Source: Diplonema papillatum (lineage: Eukaryota > Euglenozoa > Diplonemea > Diplonemida > Diplonemidae). From it: 64,000 nt of DNA. The stretch lies in NCBI GenBank assembly GCA_030068145.1, contig JAPJBO010000282.1:124001-188000 (forward strand). Reading direction: 5' to 3'. Positions 1 to 9,235 of this stretch are shown here, in pieces. Made by a program: the position numbers and the translations under genes. Each line of letters begins with the position of its first letter. Position 1 is the first letter of the stretch. Under the pieces are notes generated by a model that ran no database searches, was not told where the DNA came from, and saw only the letters and a list, made by a program, of their open reading frames with translations.

Positions 1-3000
1 ATTTCGGTGCGGGCGTCGTTTGCTCCGTGGGCGGTTGCGAGGTCACGGAGGTACCCCAGTTGCGACTCGACTTGCCGCTGGAGGAGGTGGTTGGTTTCCC
101 GCTTCGCGAGCGCGGACGGCGAGTCGGCGAGGGAGACCTGCCTGTTCTGCAGGTCCCGCAAAATCGCGAGCTGGGATTCCAGCTGCTGCCGCTGCCTCGC
201 CAGCCGCTCGTCGATTCCCGCCGGCCGGAAGCCGGCTTCGGTCGCGTCGGCACCAGAACTCCGCTGCTGCAGCTGCTGGACGACCGAAACGAGCTGCCGC
301 TGTTGCTCCTCCATCAGTTGCTGAAGATGCGCGTATTGTGCTTGCTGCGCTTCCTGCAGGCCGGGATCGCGGTGCGCGCCAATCTCTGCGCGGAGAGACT
401 CGTGCTGCCGCTCCAGCGCGGTGAGGTAGCCTGCCTGGCGGGACCGGCCAGCAGCTTGCAGCATTCGCTCCGATTCGAGAACATGGTGCAACGTCTCTGT
501 TTGCTCTTGCTCGGCCACCAGTCTGTCGTGCATGTGCGCCCACTGGGCTATCACGTGTTCGGGGGAGTCGGCCCGCGGTCGATTCGTGCTGAGCGCGTCA
601 ACCGGGGCTGGCATCTGTCCACCGCCTGTCAAGCCGCCAGGACGAGGATAATCGGCGTGGTCCACGCTCGCAGGAGCGCAACTCCCCGGACTCGCATCTC
701 GGTGGTCCAGCTGATAGTGGAAGTGAATAGTGGTGGCAATGGGCCTCGGAGGTTCGGGCGTTTCTCGCAGGCGAATACCACCCGGCGGCCCTCGTGCGTG
801 AACTCGAGGAGACTGCAACGACGGCGCGCCGGCACCTTGACCCTGGATCAGGATTGGAAAGGTGATTCCTTGCCTTTCCAATGGTTTTTTAACGGGCGAT
901 ATGAGCTTGCTGTGGGTCTCGTACACAAGCGCCGTCGGCGACAGAGAGCGCCTGTCGCCGTCCAGACCCAGCGGACTAGCTCCCGGAGGCAGTGGACTAC
1001 GAGGACCCCCTGGAGTGGTACCAGGTGCCAGTGGACTACGAGGACCCCCTGGAGTGGTGACAGGTGCCAGAGGACTACGAGGATCCCCTGGAGTGGTACC
1101 AGGTGCAGGTGGACTACGGGGAGTCTCTGCAGTGGTACCAGGTGCCGGCGGACTGGGTGGGGGCTGCGCTGGGGCAGCGGGCGGGGGATCGGGGGACTTC
1201 CAGGCGTTGCGTGGGGTTATCCGCGAGAACATCAGCACGGCTTCGGGGGACGGGGGAGACTCGCCCCTCCAAGCTACAGTTTCGCCTGCGCCACGGAGGA
1301 CTACCGGTGGCGGTGGGCTTGCTGCGCGGGCGATGACTGTTGACTCCAACGTCTCTTCCAGCTGCACGACCGGCGGCGGCGTTCTCGGGCCCTTGGGGAT
1401 GAAGGAAGAGTCGACCGCCTCCTCCAAGGTCACCATCTCCTTCGGGATCAAACACGACTCCACCGAAGCTTGCAGCGCTGCCACGGCACTGGACATCGCC
1501 AAATAATCGTAGCTTTCGTGGAGAGTCACGGTCGTTTCGAACCGCGGCACCGACGACGATGTCCTCGCCGCTTGCAGCGCCGGCTGCGTGCACGCGAGGT
1601 ACGACGATTCGCTATTCTCCCGCAGAGCGACGCTGGTCACTTCGGGAGACGGGGAGACGAGTTGGCGGTCGTGCTTCCGCTGGGCCCGCCTCGAAAAAAT
1701 GATGCTGCTCGTCAGTTCCGGCGACGCGGGTTCCGAAATCGGGTCGTCGGCCGGAAAGCTGAGCTCCGGGTCGTCGTCGGCGCGCCGCGCCGATCTCCTG
1801 GCGAACGTGAAACTTTCCTCGAGCACCGCCTGGTTGGCGGGCTCAAGCGCAGGGGGGGGCGACCAGGCGGACCGCGGTTCACTTGCGAGGTCGAGGTCTG
1901 AGTCTTCGTCGTACCCCGTGCCGGTGCGGGAAGACTCGAAGATGATGGGAGGCGATGCAGTCCTCGCGGGGGCCTGGGAAAGGGCTTCCGGGTGGAAGTA
2001 GGACTGCCGGCGGCTCTCCAGCGAAGGGGCCCTCGGCAGCACGCGCACGCTGTCTTCGAACGCGACCAGCAGCGGCTTCCGCACGGTTTCAACCTCGTCC
2101 GCGGCGCGGAAGAACGAGGCCGTCGAGGCCTCCAACAGCCTCGCGGGCGGGTCCGCGGGAGGCGTGTCGAACCGGGGCCGGCGCGCTGCGCGCGGCGAAC
2201 GGTCGCTCCGCGCGGGAGAGAACCACTCGTTGGCGCTCACGCATGACTTATCTTCACTGGGACAGGCGGCGGGCGGGGACACCCGGCGGATGGGCGGCGG
2301 GGTCTCGTCTGCACGCCGGTGGATCGGCGACGCTCCGTCCACCAAAGGAGCCGTTTCCGACCGATCCGGCGACGCGGTCCAACCTTCGGCGCCCCGCCGG
2401 CCCGCCGGCATCCGGGGCAGCAGCGTGTACCCGACGATCAAGTCGTCCGCGTCCCTGTGCAGGTGGATGCCCTCCTCGCAAAGCTTCTTGATCCGATCCT
2501 CCCTCGCCCTCGCCGCTTCGAACCTGCCGGGCCGGGCGAGGCTGAAGACGGGCACGGGGGCGGGCGGCGGGAGGTCAATTTCGAGGTGGATGCCTTCCTC
2601 GCAAAGCTGGTTGATCCGATGCTGCCTCGCCCTCGCCGCCTCGAAACCACCAGGCGTCCGGCCGAGGCTGAAAACCGGCACAGATGCGGGCGGCGGGAGG
2701 TCGGTTTCAATGCGAACCCCCGCAGGCACCACGTCCTCGAGACCCGCCGCAGACAGGTTCCTGGGCGGCGAAAGGGACCGGTTTGCTATGTGCGGGCAGC
2801 ACCTCGGGGAAGAGTAGAGCCCGGCGTCGATCTGCTTGAAGGCGGCCTCCCACGCCTGCTTTCCGCGGGCCGCGCGACTCGCCAAGCCAAGGCACGGCGG
2901 CCCGTTGACGACCGACGGCGGAAGCGTCCGCAGGGCGAACCTCCCCTTCAACAAAGACGGCGGCGACGCCCCAGGTGTCCGCGGGGTGGGCGGGCTGTTC

Positions 3001-3434
3001 GGCCGGTGGAACACCTCGGCGCCCGGGTCCACCGGGTTGGTGTACAGGAACTTTTCGTACGCTCCGGCGCCCAGGGGACGGAAGGAGAGGGGGTCCGGTG
3101 CGTGCACTGGGTCGGCAACGGCAAAAGACGCGAAGCTGCCGGCCCGGCCCAGAACGGGCTCAGGCGGGGGTTGCGGGTGCGTCTTCCCGACCAAGGGGAA
3201 CGGACGCGCTTGCCGACGGACCGCGGGACGACCCGGCGGAGCGGCGTCCTCCCAGTTTACCTCCCTGCGGGGGCTGGGCCTCTGCGGCGCGGCATCCGCC
3301 CAATTGACTTCCCTGCGCTGGCTGCGCCGCGCAGCATTTGTGGCCGTCGTGCTCCGGTCAGCCGCGTGCCCGCCCCGCGCACGCGCGGACAGCCTCTCTG
3401 TCGAAGGGTCGCTCGGTTGCCGAAACCGCGACAT
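1..3434 (-). CDS. Large low-complexity/coiled-coil protein, C-terminus beyond left edge
   Basis: Reading the minus strand from an ATG at 3434, I followed one frame without a stop to the left edge: 1144 codons plus two bases. It begins MSRFRQPSDPSTERLSARAR. The N-terminal third is Arg/Pro-rich and has a short REVNW-(A/E)-DAAP duplication. A module of about 40 residues (DLPPPA-VPVFSL ... FEAARAR ... LCEEGIHL) occurs twice, encoded at about 2585-2703 and 2461-2580. A 13-residue Pro/Gly/Thr repeat (PGTTPGGPRSPLA type, about five copies) is encoded at about 985-1150. The part nearest the edge (encoded at about 1-560) is Gln/Glu/Leu-rich and looks like coiled coil (HLQQLMEEQQRQL). A two-codon upstream ORF (ATG TCC TGA) sits at 3449-3441. 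Plus-strand ORFs over this stretch are shadows. No known domain was recognised; a cytoskeletal or scaffold role is only a guess from composition. Confidence 0.8.
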   Translation of the reverse strand, partial: MSRFRQPSDPSTERLSARARGGHAADRSTTATNAARRSQRREVNWADAAPQRPSPRREVNWEDAAPPGRPAVRRQARPFPLVGKTHPQPPPEPVLGRAGSFASFAVADPVHAPDPLSFRPLGAGAYEKFLYTNPVDPGAEVFHRPNSPPTPRTPGASPPSLLKGRFALRTLPPSVVNGPPCLGLASRAARGKQAWEAAFKQIDAGLYSSPRCCPHIANRSLSPPRNLSAAGLEDVVPAGVRIETDLPPPASVPVFSLGRTPGGFEAARARQHRINQLCEEGIHLEIDLPPPAPVPVFSLARPGRFEAARAREDRIKKLCEEGIHLHRDADDLIVGYTLLPRMPAGRRGAEGWTASPDRSETAPLVDGASPIHRRADETPPPIRRVSPPAACPSEDKSCVSANEWFSPARSDRSPRAARRPRFDTPPADPPARLLEASTASFFRAADEVETVRKPLLVAFEDSVRVLPRAPSLESRRQSYFHPEALSQAPARTASPPIIFESSRTGTGYDEDSDLDLASEPRSAWSPPPALEPANQAVLEESFTFARRSARRADDDPELSFPADDPISEPASPELTSSIIFSRRAQRKHDRQLVSPSPEVTSVALRENSESSYLACTQPALQAARTSSSVPRFETTVTLHESYDYLAMSSAVAALQASVESCLIPKEMVTLEEAVDSSFIPKGPRTPPPVVQLEETLESTVIARAASPPPPVVLRGAGETVAWRGESPPSPEAVLMFSRITPRNAWKSPDPPPAAPAQPPPSPPAPGTTAETPRSPPAPGTTPGDPRSPLAPVTTPGGPRSPLAPGTTPGGPRSPLPPGASPLGLDGDRRSLSPTALVYETHSKLISPVKKPLERQGITFPILIQGQGAGAPSLQSPRVHARGPPGGIRLRETPEPPRPIATTIHFHYQLDHRDASPGSCAPASVDHADYPRPGGLTGGGQMPAPVDALSTNRPRADSPEHVIAQWAHMHDRLVAEQEQTETLHHVLESERMLQAAGRSRQAGYLTALERQHESLRAEIGAHRDPGLQEAQQAQYAHLQQLMEEQQRQLVSVVQQLQQRSSGADATEAGFRPAGIDERLARQRQQLESQLAILRDLQNRQVSLADSPSALAKRETNHLLQRQVESQLGYLRDLATAHGANDARTE

Positions 3435-6400
3435 GCCGGGTCAGGACATGTTGCCGCCACGAGGGTCGAGCTCCACGTTTCAACGGGAAACTTTCCACCT
3501 GCTGGGCAACCCAACCCCTCCTGTCGTAAGTTCTAGCGTTTATTGTGCTTTAGAGGTTCGGTGTTTTAGGGTCTCCGGTTGACCATTGGGGCTCTGAGGC
3601 GGGTAGTAAGGGATGCAGGTATGATTATACACTTTAACTACGGCTAGCCAAGTTTGTAAGTGTTGCGACCGACACCAAGAAGGAACTCGCTTTGAATTTA
3701 AATTGGGCCCCCCACGCGCATTCTATTCGAGTGAGTGTCCAATTGGTCGAAAGTATGAAGTATTATTTGTCACTGGGCTATATTTATTATCTAAGGTACT
3801 GCGACAAAGAACTGTGAAAACGGGTTTTTGCCTAGAGGCTTTTCGTGTTATTTTGCAAATGCTTTGAGCTATCTTCGTGTCTGTGCTTTCAGTCGTCTTC
3901 TTAACCATGGTTAAGTGCGCAAATGGTGTCAGCCGAAGCTGGTAAAGCTTCGGCGGAACGGTTAGAAAACGGAAATCGGCGAGGTATGCTCCCTCCAAAC
4001 TCCGAGTGACCTGCTTCGAGCAGGTTGCTCTTGATGATTGGACTAGAGGGGGGCGGGGGGCGGCGCGCGTCACGTACGGTGGAGTCCAGCCTCAGAAGCT
4101 TGAGTTAAGGAGTTGAAAAGCGGGAGCCATGCCCGCTTTTTCGAGCGTGCAATTGCACGATGTAGCACACCCGCTTTTCAGGTCAGATGTGTCTCGCCCT
4201 CTCTGTTCTCCACCGGGCACGATAGAGAAAGAGAGACGGAACGGCCCAACAGCGCACTCTTCTAAGTAAGGTGCTGCCAAGAAAGAGAGGTTTAACACGC
4301 ACTACTTGTACTGGGCGATATCGAATTCATCCCCGGCCGTGTAGTCGTCCTGCACAGCTGACAAAAACCTGGAAGCAGCACAAGGTCGTAAAGGAATGAA
4401 AAGGACTGACCGCATGACCAGTTGCTTCAGTTTGATACAGCCACCGAGAAGATGGGGCGGACAAGGTCGAAACTGATCGATGGGGATTGAAGAACACGCC
4501 CGCGGGCTGAAAGTACGGTTGACACAACGCAAAACACAATTGACGCAGAAAGGTGCGTAGCCTCGGAAAAGTGAAGCATGATTATAACTATCATGCGCAC
4601 AGTTAAGAAATGCTCTTCAAATAGATAGCGATCCGCTCCCGCGATAACAGAATCACGTTTATCTGGTTGTGTGTCGGATCCTGCCAGATTCAAACGGGGC
4701 AGCGCGTTTCGTGAACGGGGGGAATCGAAAAAAATAAGGGAAACGACAAAACGGAGTATATGCACCGTAGTTGGAATAATGGTGAACTGGACTGAAGCTG
4801 CAACGGGTAAATGACAGACCGGGGCAAAACCTGGGACTCCTCCTGGGAGCTTAACGAGCCAACCAGTGGAGGCCCTGCATCCTTTGACAGCGGCATCCAG
4901 GGGTCGAGCTGAGTAGCACCCGGTCAACATTAATCCAATTTCGGTAAATGGATTGCCGCGACGAAGTGGACTATAATCCGCCTCAAGGCTCATGACTATT
5001 TTGAGCTGGTTGAGTGCATTGAAGCCGTCAAGTGGTTTTAGGTCCGTCTTTCAACCGCAAACAGCGCCCGCGAAATTTGGTGCCTCTCATCCAATTTCGT
5101 CACGGCTCATCTTCCCGGTGTGTGCTGACGACAGAAGTGTGTGTGCGTGGGTGTTACACACCTGCTTCGATTGCAGGATAAAACCTCGGGGATAAAATGC
5201 TGCATGTTCAACGAATGTCTACTCTATGTGCGGACGCTGAAGACTTTCTGTGCGTCTTGAAAGGACGCTGGACAAAAGCTACCGATGCGGGCTAGTGCAT
5301 TCTTCTCCCGCTCCAAGCTGACCCTTCATTGCACGCTCGATGTGTGCAGGAGGGTGCAAGAAACCGGGAGTCGCAGGCAGCCGCACGAGGTGGTTGCCCC
5401 TATCGTGTGCTAGTTCCACAGACAAAATTCTCACAAGTGCCCTCGGAGCTCTTGCCGGCCCTCCTGTCACATCCGAATTTGCCCCGGCGAATTGCGTACA
5501 GACAACACAGTCCTTCGGGAAACCCGAGACGACGAAGAATGCTGCAAGCCTCACTTCATCCAGCAAGACACTCGCACTGCACCAGAAAATTCTCAGAACA
5601 GGGCTCTGGTTGCGGTAGTGGTGTTTTCGGCATACCAAGGAGTGCCGCAGTAGACCAATTTCGTTGCGTGTCGGTTGTGTGAGTGGGCAATGGGACCTTC
5701 CCCCCTCTCAAACTTCCGCGTCGTAACCTTACACGAGCACTGCCAACCACTTTCTAGCGATTTCCGAAAGAATTTCCGGAGCGGTGGGGAGCACGGCTGA
5801 GAGATGTGCGGGGGTTGAGTGTTTCTATAGGGCGAAGCCCACGACTCCACGCTATTTGAACGACCAGTTTGCAGAACTTCGACGCAGATTCCCCCACAAG
5901 GGTCAGACCACCCACAACCAACCAGATGGAGTGACCGTCCTGAGCCCACGTAGCGCCAAATACGTACGCAAACTGGCGATACAAACTGAGGGCTGCGCTA
6001 GGTAGCCACCACGAGATTTATGTCGGACAATCTCTCTATTCTGCAGAAACATTCTCCTTTGGAATTGCTTGGATTGTGGAAGAACTGTTTTTCTATGTCA
6101 ACGATCAACCGGAGTTGGCGTGTATTTTTCTAGACTGTTTTGCGTCGTCTCGTGCCTTGCTTGGTTGAGTGGAAAGAGCTCGGAGAAACCGAGATTTGCT
6201 TTGGTTGCGGTTTCATACTTTCGTATAGCGTACTTTTAGGTGTGGAGGGTGGCTGATCTTGGTTAGCGCGATGAGTTCTCGGCCGGTCTTTTCCCGCATC
6301 GGATGTAGTTTCCCTGACAACACGGCAACCCTCTGCTCAGACTTCTTGTTGATTTCGGTTTCGTGATTTTCCAGCGCCACTTTTTCAAGTTTGTGTTTTC

Positions 6401-7256
6401 ATTTTTTCAACTCCTCCGTCTTCCAGGCGAACCTTGTTCGGTGGCCTGACAGCCGAAGGACAGGCGCTTCGTTTTGTTTGTGTGTGTCGAACGGCCGACC
6501 CATCGGCAAAAAGCTGTGTACGTCGACTGTGAGAGAAATCCTACGATCAGGTAACTCAACTCCAATAACGCGCTGGTCTAGACAAGTCTGTCCTGCCGAC
6601 CCTGCTTCAGACTACCGCGATCTGAAAGTCCGGGGCACTGGCGCACCGTTCTTAAACATGTGCGGTGCCATCACGCACTGGTCTAGACAAGTCTGTCCTG
6701 CCGACCCTGCTTCAGACTACCGCGATCTGAAGTCCGGGGCACTGCACCGTTCTTAAACATGTGCGGTGAAGGAAATGCCGGGAGCAGGTCTTCGCACGGC
6801 AAACCCGCGTAAAAATGACAGCATGCCTAAACGTTGTGTTGGACACTACGTCGCGGTTGCTTTCACCCCCTGAACTGGAAGTGCGGTTTGCAATGGATAC
6901 AAAAATAGATCGATTCATAAGACTCGACCCCTCGGTTCGGGTGGGCGATAGCACTGAACACATTCTTGGCCCGCGAAGTCATGTTCCTCGATGTAGTCTT
7001 AGGGAACATTTGGTCTTTGACAATGAGTCTTACCGGGAGGGCAGGTGGATGGAAGTACCAGTGCCTAGTAAGAGGCTATCTGCGAGTTGCCACAGATGGT
7101 GGAAGAAGTGAAAAGAATACGTCCCGCGGACGTCGGTCCAAGTGTATTGTCTCTGGAGACAATGCTTGCGTGCTCGCGAATTCAAGCACGCGCTACTATG
7201 ACTCGCAAACTGCACTTTTCCAAGAAGTGGCAAAGGACGAGCAAAATGCAGCCACG
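3435..7256. other. Intergenic, no convincing gene
   Basis: Lower GC than the flanking genes. The ORFs present (for example 4427-4993 minus, 5279-5638 minus, 6391-6756 plus) have no recognisable domain or coding-like composition. It holds one copy of a dispersed repeat (about 3805-3955) also found at about 58985-59078, and the 105-bp tandem duplication at 6571-6776. Confidence 0.5.
6571..6776. repeat. 105-bp tandem duplication
   Basis: Two adjacent copies, starting near 6571 and 6676, share CTGGTCTAGACAAGTCTGTC, then a common run through CAGACTACCGCGATCTGA and TTAAACATGTGCGGTG. They differ by a few small indels, so the duplication is fairly recent. Confidence 0.9.
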
Positions 7257-7775
7257 CTAAACTGCAGTCGGCGCCGGTTGCGCGAGATGGCACGCCACTT
7301 TGATCCAGAGGGGCAGCTCGATGAGGCGATGGACCTTCGCTCTCAGCCGTTTGCACGCCTCGGTCCGCAGAGCTTGTTCGGAGGAACCCTTGAGACCAGA
7401 GGCACGATTGCGGAACTCCCGCTCGACAATAGTCGATAGCCGGTACTGCAACACGGCTTCTACGCGGGCCTGCTCCTTCTTCAACTCCGCCGCTTTTGCC
7501 GCAGCGCTCCGCCGGACAGCGCAGTCATCCGTGACTGACACTCCGTCCTCGACGATACGATCAACGAACACCTGCTTTGCGGCTTTCAACGGGGATCCGT
7601 CCGTGTGGTCGTGAAGGTGTAGCTCCATATCCTTCACGTACTCGTCCATCTCGTCCAGAAGAATGTCCGCAACCCAAGCGTCGCCCTGATCGCCGTTCCG
7701 CGGGTGTGCCAACCACGCGAGCATGTCCTCTCCCGACGTGTACTTCATCAACTCCGTTCTCTTGCCGAACTCCAT
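7257..7775 (-). CDS. Hypothetical protein, possibly one exon of a longer gene
   Basis: ORF of 172 residues from ATG 7775 (MEFGKRTELMKYTSGEDMLA). The frame is also open upstream through GTG 7793 to the A/T-rich tract near 7880, so this may be an internal or 3' exon. The product is hydrophilic: an acidic stretch (DILLDEMDEYVKDMELHLHD) followed by a Lys/Arg/Glu-rich helical half (AAELKKEQARVEAVLQ ... KRLRAKVHRL), which could be coiled coil. Composition is more protein-like than neighbouring ORFs and the orientation matches the other genes. I recognise no family. It could be a lineage-specific protein or a relic of a mobile element. Confidence 0.45.
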   Translation of the reverse strand: MEFGKRTELMKYTSGEDMLAWLAHPRNGDQGDAWVADILLDEMDEYVKDMELHLHDHTDGSPLKAAKQVFVDRIVEDGVSVTDDCAVRRSAAAKAAELKKEQARVEAVLQYRLSTIVEREFRNRASGLKGSSEQALRTEACKRLRAKVHRLIELPLWIKVACHLAQPAPTAV

Positions 7776-7874
7776 TGCTTCCCACGCTCTCACGGCCCCG
7801 CTTTCTGTTGATACGCCGTCCTGATCTTCGTCAGCTCTTTCTGATACAGCAACGTTTCTTATAACGTGTGTTGT

Positions 7875-7893
7875 GTTTTTTTTTTTTTTTTTT
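7875..7893. repeat. T homopolymer
   Basis: Uninterrupted run of about 18-19 T on the plus strand (A on the gene strand), just upstream of the hypothetical ORF. Such runs recur in this window (for example about 13780-13794). Confidence 0.9.
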
Positions 7894-8043
7894 TGCTTTC
7901 GTGTTCCCGACGATCCCGTTTTTTTAATTCTGCCGGGGGAGCATGGCTGGAGCTTGGATTCTGGGGTACGAGCCGAAATCAGGTCAGAGCACGTCAGATC
8001 GGTGTTCCGCCCACACGATGCTCAGGATTGATACTTGGTGAAG

Positions 8044-8264
8044 GCATATCATGCAGGGTCAAAACCTTGTGTCTTTTTTAAACGCTCCCGCGGGGCCGAT
8101 GGCCCCCAAAAAAAAAATTGGAAAAAAAAAATTTGCTCAACTTCCTCAAAAATTACCGCAGTTTTTGTTCTAAAATTTTAAAATTCAAAGAACCCAATTT
8201 TTTTCCGGAAAAAAAAAATCGCCATTTCCAAAAAGACACAAGGTTTTGACCCTGCATGATATCT
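8044..8264. mobile_element. MITE-like inverted-repeat element
   Basis: Two perfect 33-bp inverted arms, at 8046-8078 and 8230-8262 (outer end ATATCATGCAGGGTCAAAAC), enclose about 150 bp of A/T-rich DNA with A and T runs and no ORF. Size and structure fit a miniature inverted-repeat transposable element. No clear target-site duplication is visible, so a plain palindrome cannot be excluded. Confidence 0.65.
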
Positions 8265-9235
8265 CTACGTTCCCTTGGCCTCCCGGCATGTTCAAGGAAT
8301 GACGTCCGCCGCTTCGTTCTTGCTGTCGTGTTGCAAATCGAAATCAAGAGCAACGGCGAGTGAACAGGGCAGAGGGGCGGTCTTTCAGCATCTCATGGGC
8401 CCAGCGTTCTGTCTCTGGTCGGTCGTGTCCTAGAAGGGCTGCTAAGGACGTTTCCCCAATCGAGGCTCAGATGACCTCTGCAAACCCTTAAGTATGTCAC
8501 CCCCCTTGAGTATGTCACCCCCCAGCGGATTTTTGCTCAAATGGGGGTGACATGTTCACGGGGGGGGTAGGTACAAAAGAATTTGACAGCAGGTGCGGGA
8601 TCGGCCTGACGCGAGGTGTCGTGGTGGAGCAGGAAAACGGGAAACCCCGGCATACAAGAAGCAGCCGCGAACGTATCGCAGCGACGGAATAAAACGCGGA
8701 AATAGGGAAAAACGACGACGGTAGAACGAGTGTTACACGAGCAGACTCTCATGATATTCCGGAGATGAGGCCTGGGGCGCGATTCGCGTTGTCGATGGTG
8801 GGACGGCTGCCGCCGTGCTGGGGCGCTCGCGGACGCAGACTGGGGAACCCAAAAAGGCTGCACAAAGCGAGTTACCTCGTTGACAGTTCCGGCGTCGTTG
8901 CGGCTGGTACGTGACCGCTTGCAGTGAAGCGCACTCGGATACAACTTCGACTGGGTGACGACGACGAGCCGTCGGCAAGGGGAAGGCTCACTAGCTCACG
9001 AATTGTATTCGTGACTAAATGCGCGACCGATACCTACTCCATCGACGACAGCGTATCACGCAATGCCTTCATGAAGCGAAACATGCTGGTGTCAACGTTG
9101 AGTACATGGCGCGGGTGTACAACGTCTTGTAACAAAACGCCGAAGCTGAATCCTGGAATGCACGGGGTAGAACCATCTTCCTGTGACCGCCTCGGCTTAC
9201 GCGTGGAACGTGCATCGGCTGGATGAACAAGACGC
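8265..9235. other. Intergenic
   Basis: No credible gene. A short direct repeat (TATGTCACCCCCCTTGAG type) near 8490-8522 is followed by a partly complementary GGGGGTGACAT at 8541-8551, so a small hairpin is possible. ORFs here, such as 8537-8944 minus, look random. Confidence 0.5.

Noticed and set aside
27-3582. Long plus-strand ORFs (27-1343, 862-1506, 2319-3536, 2836-3582)
   Set aside because: They are antisense to an uninterrupted 1144-codon minus frame with much better protein character; the apparent collagen-like GLRGPPGV repeat is the reverse reading of the Pro/Thr/Gly repeat.
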